5,128 nt of DNA, taken from NCBI GenBank assembly GCA_003246795.1, contig QKCS01000344.1, forward strand, positions 1-5,128, written 5' to 3'. The stretch comes from Alphaproteobacteria bacterium. GTDB taxonomy: Bacteria > Pseudomonadota > Alphaproteobacteria > Micropepsales > Micropepsaceae. Below the pieces are notes generated by a model. The model was not told the DNA's origin. It worked only from the letters and a program-made list of their open reading frames with translations, and searched no databases. Made by a program: the position numbers and the translations under genes. Each line of letters opens with the position of its first letter. Position 1 is the stretch's first letter. Of this stretch, positions 1-5,128 are shown piece after piece.

Positions 1-625
1 CATCCGCCTGTTCGAACGGCCAAGCCCACAACGTCGATGTTCCCGGAATGACCGGCGATCCGAACGAATTCACCGCGACGATCGCGCCGACTTCGAATCC
101 GTCCGCCGTCACCGCCGACGCCGAGCCAAGCCCGCCTTTGTAGGCGCCCGCGCGGCCGCCGTATCCCGCCCCGGCGTTGCCCAGCTTGAACATGTCCCCC
201 GCCGTTTCGCAGGCTTTGGGCGCAAGCACGCGATACGGCGGCTCTGCCCCCCAATTCTTGTCGCCGCCGTTCGTGAGATCGAACAGAATGGCCGCTGGCA
301 CGATCGGCGCCACCATGGGCGCGTTCGCCAGACGAAATCCGCGATTCGCCTGCGCAAGCCAGGCCGTCACGGCCCCCGCCGTATCGAGCCCGAACACCGA
401 ACCGCCCGAAAGCGATATTGCATCCACGCCGACGTTCAGCCCTTCGGGCTGCAGGGCCTCCGTCTCGCGGGTTCCCGGCGCTCCGCCGCGGACGTCCGCC
501 GCGCCCACCGCGCGCGCCTCGGCAAAAACCACTGTAACCCCGGTCATGGCCGTTGCATCCTCGGCGTTGCCGACTTTGATGCCGCGGACGTCGGTGATGA
601 GATTTTTCGAACCAGGACGGATCAT
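1..625 (-). CDS. P1-family peptidase (DmpA / S58 type), N-terminal part, truncated by the window edge
   Basis: Reading the minus strand from the ATG at 625 gives 208 codons without a stop, running off the left edge. Family signatures in order: NLITDV-GI-VGNAED (residues 8-23), GGAPGTRET (47-55), LSGGSVFGLD (72-81), VPAAILFDL (109-117), GNAGAGYGG (149-157), KGGLGSAS (163-170) and VGAIVAVNSFG (179-189). These match L-aminopeptidase/D-esterase and related S58 enzymes, which cleave N-terminal residues or amide bonds after self-cleavage into two chains. The self-cleavage nucleophile (Ser or Thr) lies further C-terminal in known members, so it is outside the window and activity cannot be judged. 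Asn186 may be the conserved oxyanion Asn; that is inference. No signal peptide is seen, so the protein is probably cytoplasmic. The start at 625 leaves a usual seven residues before the NLITDV motif. An in-frame ATG at 652 would add nine residues. No convincing ribosome binding site is seen for either. The gene is divergent from the gamma-glutamyltransferase. Substrate is unknown. Confidence 0.9.
   Translation of the reverse strand, partial: MIRPGSKNLITDVRGIKVGNAEDATAMTGVTVVFAEARAVGAADVRGGAPGTRETEALQPEGLNVGVDAISLSGGSVFGLDTAGAVTAWLAQANRGFRLANAPMVAPIVPAAILFDLTNGGDKNWGAEPPYRVLAPKACETAGDMFKLGNAGAGYGGRAGAYKGGLGSASAVTADGFEVGAIVAVNSFGSPVIPGTSTLWAWPFEQAD
614..617 (+). promoter_or_regulatory. Possible ribosome binding site (AGGA) for an upstream start of the gamma-glutamyltransferase
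   Basis: AGGA lies six bases before an ATG at 624, which is in frame with the transferase. This is the only recognisable Shine-Dalgarno-like sequence near its 5' end; the ATG at 651 has none. If used, it gives a protein nine residues longer, and the transferase start codon would overlap the peptidase start codon on the other strand. The site itself lies inside the peptidase coding sequence. Confidence 0.35.
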
Positions 626-653
626 GCGCTCGACGCTAGCCTTGCACGACATG
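623..653. promoter_or_regulatory. Divergent start region with two CATG palindromes
   Basis: CATG occurs at 623-626 and again at 650-653, 27 bases apart. Each holds an ATG on both strands. On the plus strand both (624, 651) are in frame with the gamma-glutamyltransferase. On the minus strand both (625, 652) are in frame with the peptidase. The true intergenic spacer is therefore 25 bp at most, and may not exist. Promoters for both genes must lie inside the opposite coding region or in this short stretch. I could not find a convincing -35/-10 pair on either strand. Confidence 0.6.
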
Positions 654-2345
654 CTTCGTAAACTGTTGATCGTCGTCGCGGCGCTCGCCGTTTCGATCGG
701 CACGGCGACCGCCGATCCGCCGCGCCGCCACGTCATCGTCGCCTCGCACGACCTTGCGACGAAGGCGGGCCTCGACGTCCTGCGCAAGGGCGGCAGCGCC
801 GTCGACGCGGCCATTGCGGCGCAGATGGTGATGGGTCTCGTCGAACCGCAATCCTCCGGCATCGGCGGCGGCGCGTTCATCGTACATTGGACGGCCAAGG
901 CGAAGAAACTCGAAACCTATGACGGCCGCGAGACCGCGCCGAAATCGGTGACGCCCAATCTCTTCCTCGGTCCCGACGGCAAGCCCCTCGGCATGATCGA
1001 AGCCGTGGTCGGCGGACGCTCGGTCGGCGTGCCAGGCGACATCGCCGTCCTTTGGTTGGCGCACAAGGAACACGGCCGCCTGCCGTGGGCCGATCTCTTC
1101 ACGGCGGCGATCGATCTCGCCGAGCGTGGGTTTCCCGTCTCGCCACGCCTCGCCAACGCCGTCGGACGCGATTTCGCGCTCGGTTGGATACCGGCTTCGG
1201 CGGCATATCTGCGGCCCGCCGGAAAACCGGTCGAACAGGGCGACGTCATCAAAAACCTCGCCTACGCCGAAACGCTGCGCGCGATCGCCGCGAAAGGGCC
1301 CGACGGTTTCTATAGCGGCCCCGTCGCCGACGCGATCGTCAAGGCGGTGACGGAAGCACCGCGCGGCGCCGTCGCGCTGACGCTTGCTGACCTGAAGAAC
1401 TACAAAGCGAAGAAGCGCGAACCGGTTTGCGGCATCTACCGCGCCTACACGATCTGCGGCATGGGCCCGCCCAGCTCCGGCGGCGTCACGACGCTGCAAA
1501 TCCTGAAGCTCATGGAGCGCTTCGACGTCTCGAAGCTAAAGCCCGCATCAACGCAAGCCATCCATCTCTTCACGGAGGCACAGCGCCTGGCCTTCGCCGA
1601 CCGCGCCGCCTATCTCGGCGATCCGGACTACGTGCCCCCGCCGCTGCCCGGCATGATCGCGCCAGTGTATCTTGCCAAGCGTTCAAAACTGCTTTCGCTG
1701 ATAACCGTGATGGACCGCGCGACGATCGAAGCGGGCGCACCCAAAGGCGCCGATCTGACTTTACGCAGCCTGCGCATTCCCAACTATGCGAAACCCGGAA
1801 CGGCCCATGTCAGCGTCATCGATGACGACGGCAACGCGCTGGCCATGACGACGACGGTCGAAGGACCATTCGGTAGTCATTTGATGGCGGCCGGCTTCTT
1901 CCTAAACAACCAACTCACGGATTTCACATTCCGGCCGTCGGCCGACAATCGCCGCCTGCCCAACGCGCCGGATGCCGGGAAACGGCCGCTCTCGTCGATG
2001 TCGCCGACCCTCGTCTTCGACGCGAACGGCAAGCTGTTCGCCGTGATCGGTTCTCCCGGCAGCTGGCGCATAATCCCATACGTCGCGAAAACGCTGGTCG
2101 GCCTGATCGATTGGAAGATGCCCATGGCCGACGCCATCGCGCTCCCCAACACGACGAGCCGCAGCGGCCCGACGGAACTTGAAGACGGTCGCGATCTCGA
2201 CGGCGTCGCCGCAGCGCTTCGCGAGATGGGCCACGAGGTCAAGATGATGAGCCAAACAAGCGGATTGAACGGCATCCGCGTGACGGAAGCGGGCTTCGAC
2301 GCCGCGGCCGATCCACGCCGTGAAGGTTCGGTGGGCGGGGACTAG
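651..2345 (+). CDS. ggt: Gamma-glutamyltransferase (glutathione hydrolase), secreted, self-processing
   Basis: The 564-residue protein has the usual length and layout of the family, which hydrolyses or transfers the gamma-glutamyl group of glutathione and similar compounds in the periplasm. Residues 1-21 form a signal peptide (MLRK, then a hydrophobic run, likely cleaved after ATA before DPP). Motifs: LRKGGSAVDAA (44-54), SSGIGGGAF (68-76), DGRETAP (91-97) with Arg93 at the glutamyl-carboxylate binding position, CGMGPPSSGG (269-278). GTAHVSVID (383-391) holds the expected nucleophile Thr384, where the precursor should cleave into a large (about 22-383) and a small (384-564) subunit. LNNQLTDF (418-425) holds the substrate-binding Asp424, RPLSSMSPT (445-453) the Ser pair, and DPRREG (554-559) is the usual tail. 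Oddity: the normal SPGG oxyanion motif reads SPGS (468-471). The loop between Gln421 and Ser448 is five residues shorter than I recall for E. coli and has no Tyr. The start at 651 gives a clean signal peptide and avoids overlap with the peptidase; the ATG at 624 has a better ribosome site and adds nine residues. The open frame reaches further upstream, but there it is antisense to the peptidase. The gene ends tail-to-tail with glucokinase. Confidence 0.95.
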   Translation: MLRKLLIVVAALAVSIGTATADPPRRHVIVASHDLATKAGLDVLRKGGSAVDAAIAAQMVMGLVEPQSSGIGGGAFIVHWTAKAKKLETYDGRETAPKSVTPNLFLGPDGKPLGMIEAVVGGRSVGVPGDIAVLWLAHKEHGRLPWADLFTAAIDLAERGFPVSPRLANAVGRDFALGWIPASAAYLRPAGKPVEQGDVIKNLAYAETLRAIAAKGPDGFYSGPVADAIVKAVTEAPRGAVALTLADLKNYKAKKREPVCGIYRAYTICGMGPPSSGGVTTLQILKLMERFDVSKLKPASTQAIHLFTEAQRLAFADRAAYLGDPDYVPPPLPGMIAPVYLAKRSKLLSLITVMDRATIEAGAPKGADLTLRSLRIPNYAKPGTAHVSVIDDDGNALAMTTTVEGPFGSHLMAAGFFLNNQLTDFTFRPSADNRRLPNAPDAGKRPLSSMSPTLVFDANGKLFAVIGSPGSWRIIPYVAKTLVGLIDWKMPMADAIALPNTTSRSGPTELEDGRDLDGVAAALREMGHEVKMMSQTSGLNGIRVTEAGFDAAADPRREGSVGGD

Positions 2346-2357
2346 GCCGCGCGAACC
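2325..2357. other. Weak inverted repeat straddling the convergent stops
   Basis: GGTTCG (2325-2330) is perfectly complementary to CGAACC (2352-2357). Inside it, GGC (2334-2336) can pair with GCC (2346-2348) across a small internal loop, leaving CTAG in the apical loop. The structure is nearly centred on the shared stop codons and would form in both transcripts. There is no T-tract on either side, so it does not meet the pattern of an intrinsic terminator. A six-base outer stem in GC-rich DNA can easily arise by chance. Confidence 0.25.
2342..2345. other. Shared stop codons (CTAG) of converging ggt and glk
   Basis: The palindrome CTAG carries the TAG stop of the transferase on the plus strand (2343-2345) and the TAG stop of glucokinase on the minus strand (2344-2342). 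The two coding regions overlap by four bases, so there is no untranslated space between them for a conventional terminator. Confidence 0.95.
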
Positions 2358-3295
2358 ATTTCGGCGAGTCCGCGAAACGCCAAGTCCTTGGCCGTGATAA
2401 CGTAGCAGGGGATGGGCGCAAGGAACGCCTTCATCCGTCCTTTCGCCTCAAAGCGATGGCGGAAGAACTTGCTGTCGAACGCCGCGCCCCACTGCGCGAC
2501 GATGCCGCCGGCGATGTAGACCCCGCCTCGCGCGCCGAGCGCCAGGGCCAAGTCGCCGCCAACACTGCCGAGCCAACCGGTGAAAAGCGACACCGCCTCG
2601 ACCGCGAGAGCATCCTTCTTCGCGTGCGCCGCCTTCGCGATGTCCTGCGCGACCGGCTTCGACGGCAGCTTCACGCCATCGAGCGCCGCAAGCGTGAGAT
2701 AAAGCGTCTCGAGCCCCGGCCCGGACAAGACACGCTCCACCGAGACGTGGCCGTAGTCGCGGATGAGCTGATAGACAACAGCGATTTCGCGATCGTTCGT
2801 GGGCGCAAGGTCGATATGCCCCCCTTCGCCCGGCATCACGATCCAACCGCCGTGGCCGTCGGGCACCGTGCTCGCCACGCCAAGGCCCGTGCCCGGCCCG
2901 AGCCCAAGCTTCGGTGCGTCGTCCGCCGCCGCGCCGCCGCCGATCTGAGTCAGGTCGCCCCGGCCCAACACGGGCAAGGCCCGTGCGACGGCAGCGAAAT
3001 CGTTGACCAGGGTCGGCGTGCGCGCGCCGGTCGCTTTCGCGATTTCATCGCGCGCGATCTTCCACTCGCAGTTCGTCAGGTCGATGCGATCACCCATCAA
3101 CGGCCCGGCCGCGCAGATCGCGGCGGCACGGAACGGCAGCGTCGCACCGGTCGCGTCCGCATACGCTTTGACCGCCGAGCCGATGTCGGGATAGAGCGCT
3201 GTCAGCCACGATTCGATTGCTTCGATCCGCCCGTCGTCCGTCAGCGTCGCGAAACGAACGTTCGTCCCGCCGATATCCGCAAGCAATGCCGTCAT
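2342..3295 (-). CDS. glk: Glucokinase, E. coli Glk type
   Basis: This cytoplasmic enzyme phosphorylates glucose with ATP to glucose 6-phosphate, feeding the Entner-Doudoroff or glycolytic route. The 317 residues match the usual length of about 320. Visible motifs: ADIGGTNVRFA (6-16), the N-terminal phosphate-binding loop; LTNCEWKI (73-80); LVNDFAAVARALP (96-108) with the expected catalytic base Asp99; LGLGPGTGLGVA (130-141); PGEGGHID (155-162) and SVERVLSGPG (185-194), whose Glu157, His160 and Glu187 fit the glucose-binding residues known from E. coli Glk; and GGVYIAGGI (257-265) near the second nucleotide-binding part. It lacks the zinc-site cysteine cluster of ROK-family kinases, so it belongs to the PF02685 glucokinases. 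All key residues are present and I expect it to be active. Its ATG overlaps the TGA of the sensor kinase gene upstream, and I see no good ribosome binding site of its own, so translation is probably coupled to that gene. Confidence 0.96.
   Translation of the reverse strand: MTALLADIGGTNVRFATLTDDGRIEAIESWLTALYPDIGSAVKAYADATGATLPFRAAAICAAGPLMGDRIDLTNCEWKIARDEIAKATGARTPTLVNDFAAVARALPVLGRGDLTQIGGGAAADDAPKLGLGPGTGLGVASTVPDGHGGWIVMPGEGGHIDLAPTNDREIAVVYQLIRDYGHVSVERVLSGPGLETLYLTLAALDGVKLPSKPVAQDIAKAAHAKKDALAVEAVSLFTGWLGSVGGDLALALGARGGVYIAGGIVAQWGAAFDSKFFRHRFEAKGRMKAFLAPIPCYVITAKDLAFRGLAEMVRAA
3292..3295 (-). promoter_or_regulatory. ATGA stop-start overlap coupling the sensor kinase to glucokinase
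   Basis: On the minus strand the sequence ATGA contains the ATG of glucokinase (3295-3293) and the TGA of the histidine kinase (3294-3292). The roughly 20 bases before the ATG hold no purine-rich Shine-Dalgarno sequence. This arrangement is typical of termination-reinitiation coupling in an operon. Confidence 0.85.
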
Positions 3296-4755
3296 TTCGC
3301 GCCGTCGGTGTCCGTCACTGTATCGGGGATGGTGATCCGGAACGCGGTGCCGTCCGGGCCCGACCTGAGAAGTACCACATCACCGCCGTGACCGCGCGCA
3401 AGTTCCCGCGCGATGGCAAGGCCAAGCCCGGTTCCGCCCGCACGGCCCTGGCGCGCGAACGGTTCGAACAAATGCTTCAACGCTTCGGCTGGAATACCCT
3501 CGCCGTTGTCGCTCAAGTCGATGACGACGGAACCATCGCGGCGCTCTGCCGAGATAGTAACGGCCCCGCCCGCCCGGCCTTCCAGCGCCTGCACGGCGTT
3601 GCGGCCGATGTTCAGGAGAATGCGCAGCAGCTGTTCGCCGTCCCCATCGACTTCGAGAGCGGGATCGAAGGCGTTGTTCCAGCCGACAGTGCCGTCACCC
3701 GCCGCCAACGCCGCATGCATGGCTTCGTCGGCGATCGGCAGCAGCGTCTGGCGCCGGCGGCGCGGCGGCGGTTCCTGGGCGCGTCCATATTTCAGCGTGT
3801 TCGTCGTCAGCGCGATCGCGCGATCGATCGACTGCACCAGCCGCGGCGCCAGCGTCTTCACCGTCGGATCGTTGCTGGACGAGAGCCGATCGGACGCAAG
3901 CTGCGCGCTCGCCAGGATATTCCTGAGATCATGCTGGATTTTCGCGACAGCCGTGCCCAGCGCCGCCAAATGTTCGCGCTGCTGCAAGGCCTGCCGGAGT
4001 TCCGTCTGCATCGCCGCCAACACACTCTCGGCCTGTCCGATCTCGTCGGCCCGTAGGCTCGGCACGATGATGCGTTGCGCGTCGTCGGGGCGCTCTTGAA
4101 AGCGCACCATCGAACGCGTGACGCGCTGCATCGGCCGCACAAAGAGGAAGAAGAGCGCCGCAAACACGAGCAACGACGTCACGATCGCGATCAGGATCGA
4201 CAACACCAATATGCGCGCGGAATAAGAAAGTAGGTCCTCGCGGATCGGCGTTTCGTCGATCAGCGCTTCGATGAAGTCGCCGCCGCCGAGGCGCGGCGTC
4301 CCTTGCACGCGCAGCACTCGGCCCTCGCCCGCCCACATGCAGTCGAGACTCGCCCAGATGAGCTCAGGCCAAAGCGCCTTGCGAAGATCGATCTCGCCGT
4401 TCACTTCCGGCGGCGCCGATTCGGCCAGATAGAGCCGGCGCGTGTTGTTGCGTTTGAGCGCCACGAGGCGCACTTCGGCGTTGGCGAGCAACTCCCCCCG
4501 CAACCTCGGCGAGAGTTCCGTGTCGCGGACTTCGTCGAGCGCCAGCACTGCGATCTGCGCTGAGGCGAGCCGGCCGGCCAGAAGGTCGTGATAATACCGC
4601 GCCGCCGACGGGAAATAGATCAACACTTCGGACAACAATACGAACACCGTCGTCAACAGCAGCAATCGCCCCGACAGGCTTCCAGCCAGATGACGGTGAA
4701 GGAAATCGCGAATGTTTTGGAGAAGACCGACCATCGCCGCGATGAGGGATAGCAT
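3292..4755 (-). CDS. Membrane sensor histidine kinase (HAMP, HisKA-like, HATPase)
   Basis: The 487-residue protein is an inner-membrane two-component sensor. Order: a partly hydrophobic N-terminal stretch (1-29), transmembrane helix 1 (about 30-49), an extracytoplasmic region of about 130 residues (50-180) with no domain I can name, transmembrane helix 2 (about 181-206), and HAMP beginning RPMQRVTRSM (207-216) and containing DEIGQAE (237-243). The dimerisation helix has His275 in KIQHDLRNIL (272-281) as the predicted phosphorylated residue. The ATPase domain has N-box LLNIGRNAVQ (380-389), G1 DNGEGIP (416-422), F-box LFEPFA (429-434) and G2 GGTGLGLAIA (440-449). All catalytic boxes look intact. 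A basic and proline-rich linker, PPPRRRR (329-335), separates the two catalytic parts. The H-box lacks the Pro common after Asn; I recall this HDLRN form from an alphaproteobacterial kinase family. No response regulator is nearby, so its partner is encoded elsewhere. The ATG at 4755 is the first start after an in-frame stop; no ribosome site is clear. An alternative Met is residue 8. Confidence 0.93.
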   Translation of the reverse strand: MLSLIAAMVGLLQNIRDFLHRHLAGSLSGRLLLLTTVFVLLSEVLIYFPSAARYYHDLLAGRLASAQIAVLALDEVRDTELSPRLRGELLANAEVRLVALKRNNTRRLYLAESAPPEVNGEIDLRKALWPELIWASLDCMWAGEGRVLRVQGTPRLGGGDFIEALIDETPIREDLLSYSARILVLSILIAIVTSLLVFAALFFLFVRPMQRVTRSMVRFQERPDDAQRIIVPSLRADEIGQAESVLAAMQTELRQALQQREHLAALGTAVAKIQHDLRNILASAQLASDRLSSSNDPTVKTLAPRLVQSIDRAIALTTNTLKYGRAQEPPPRRRRQTLLPIADEAMHAALAAGDGTVGWNNAFDPALEVDGDGEQLLRILLNIGRNAVQALEGRAGGAVTISAERRDGSVVIDLSDNGEGIPAEALKHLFEPFARQGRAGGTGLGLAIARELARGHGGDVVLLRSGPDGTAFRITIPDTVTDTDGAK

Positions 4756-4788
4756 GCCGTCGCGACGAAAGAGAAAGAGTTCAGCGGG
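4756..4788 (-). other. 33 bp spacer between the flavoenzyme and the histidine kinase
   Basis: This gap holds no hairpin, no terminator-like T-tract and no recognisable ribosome binding site. It is in frame with both neighbours: after the TAA of the flavoenzyme come 11 sense codons, then the ATG of the kinase. The short distance and absence of a terminator support co-transcription. Confidence 0.6.
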
Positions 4789-5128
4789 TTAACCGAACCA
4801 CGACAAAACCTTAATCAACATCCGCGTTCGCGCCGAAAACAACGTCGGGGTGAAATACGACCCGGCCGCGCGTTTCGAAATCTCGCCGAGCGTCGGGTAT
4901 GCGGCCACGATCCCCGCCATCGCGCTCAGCTTCGTCTTTTGTGAGATGGCGAGCACCCAGGGCAGAATCAGGTCCCCCGCATGCGGGGCCACGATGGTGG
5001 CGCCCACGACCCGCCCCTTCGAAACGACAATCTTCGCTAGCCCGTGCGTTTCGCGTTCGGCCTGCGCGCGGTCGTTGTCGTGTAGCGGCCAGCGCGCGAC
5101 ACCCACGGCAAGACCCTGCTCGCGCGCC
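4789..5128 (-). CDS. FAD-dependent pyridine nucleotide-disulfide oxidoreductase, C-terminal part, truncated by the window edge
   Basis: The frame is open from the right edge (5127) to the TAA at 4791-4789 and gives the last 112 residues. It is the dimerisation domain (Pyr_redox_dim type) of flavoproteins related to lipoamide dehydrogenase, glutathione reductase and mercuric reductase. Visible signatures, counted from the first whole codon: HDNDRAQAE (16-24), GATIVAPHAGDLI (43-55), PWVLAI (57-62), AAYPTLGEISKRAAG (75-89), YFTPTLF (91-97). In lipoamide dehydrogenase the segment reads HPTLSE and its His-Glu pair is catalytic; here Tyr replaces His and Glu is kept. No cysteine occurs in the visible part, so the terminal cysteine pair of mercuric reductase is absent. 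The protein is therefore probably a relative often labelled mercuric reductase or dihydrolipoyl dehydrogenase, but with a different and unknown substrate. The FAD and NAD(P) domains and the redox disulfide lie outside the window. The GTG at 5106 is an internal valine, not a start. It is likely the upstream gene of the kinase-glucokinase operon. Confidence 0.88.
   Translation of the reverse strand, partial: AREQGLAVGVARWPLHDNDRAQAERETHGLAKIVVSKGRVVGATIVAPHAGDLILPWVLAISQKTKLSAMAGIVAAYPTLGEISKRAAGSYFTPTLFSARTRMLIKVLSWFG

Noticed and set aside
540..610. TTGCCG (567-572) as a -35 box for the gamma-glutamyltransferase
   Set aside because: No acceptable -10 hexamer is found at 16-18 bp spacing, so I do not call a promoter.
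177..650. In-frame upstream extension of the gamma-glutamyltransferase reading frame on the plus strand
   Set aside because: It is antisense to a peptidase coding region with strong family motifs, has no resemblance to transferase N-termini, and would bury the signal peptide 158 residues inside the protein.
636..1499. Long minus-strand open frame (287 codons) opposite the gamma-glutamyltransferase
   Set aside because: Arg/Asp/Gly-rich shadow of a GC-rich gene with no recognisable motif; the opposite strand codes for a well-conserved enzyme.
2456..3391. Plus-strand open frame (311 codons) opposite glucokinase
   Set aside because: Arginine-rich composition, no motifs, and it runs across the junction of two well-supported minus-strand genes.
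3806..3830. GATCG-rich palindromic patch
   Set aside because: It falls inside the histidine kinase dimerisation-domain coding sequence and is explained by codons for Asp, Arg, Ala and Ile in GC-rich DNA; it is not repeated elsewhere as an array.
3217..4099. Plus-strand open frames of 279 and 228 codons opposite the histidine kinase
   Set aside because: Both lie over the conserved catalytic domain of the kinase and show only shadow-type composition.
4789..5106. GTG at 5106 as the start of a complete 105-residue protein
   Set aside because: The frame stays open to the window edge and the upstream residues continue the flavoenzyme dimerisation domain, so the gene is a truncated 3' part and not a small protein.

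Overview
The window looks like GC-rich chromosomal DNA of an alphaproteobacterium. The basis is the strong G/C bias at third codon positions and the family resemblance of the proteins: an alphaproteobacterial-looking gamma-glutamyltransferase, and a sensor kinase with an HDLRN-type H-box that I remember as widespread in that class. Nothing in the window is firmly diagnostic of a genus. It is almost entirely coding. There is no sign of mobile DNA, a CRISPR array, an RNA gene or an unusual composition patch.

Layout, left to right: (1) bases 1-625, minus strand, the first 208 codons of a P1-family (DmpA/S58) peptidase that runs off the left edge. (2) 651-2345, plus strand, a secreted gamma-glutamyltransferase transcribed divergently from the peptidase. 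Only 25 bp separate the preferred starts, and alternative starts make the two genes touch or overlap. (3) 2342-3295, minus strand, an E. coli-type glucokinase that converges on the transferase and shares four bases of stop codon with it. (4) 3292-4755, minus strand, a membrane sensor histidine kinase whose stop overlaps the glucokinase start. (5) 4789-5128, minus strand, the C-terminal dimerisation domain of an FAD-dependent pyridine nucleotide-disulfide oxidoreductase that enters from the right edge.

Genes 5, 4 and 3 probably form one operon read right to left: a 33 bp gap, then a 4 bp ATGA overlap. This puts a redox flavoenzyme, a sensor kinase and the entry enzyme of glucose catabolism under shared expression. 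No response regulator is visible. The two genes on the left are both self-processing amide hydrolases in their families (one periplasmic, one probably cytoplasmic), which suggests peptide or gamma-glutamyl compound breakdown, although that link is inference.

I do not see an undescribed system. The points most worth a second look are the interlocked gene ends (CATG start/start, CTAG stop/stop, ATGA stop/start), a Gly-to-Ser change at an oxyanion-hole position of the transferase, and a flavoenzyme tail that has a Tyr where lipoamide dehydrogenases have their catalytic His and lacks the cysteine pair of mercuric reductases.
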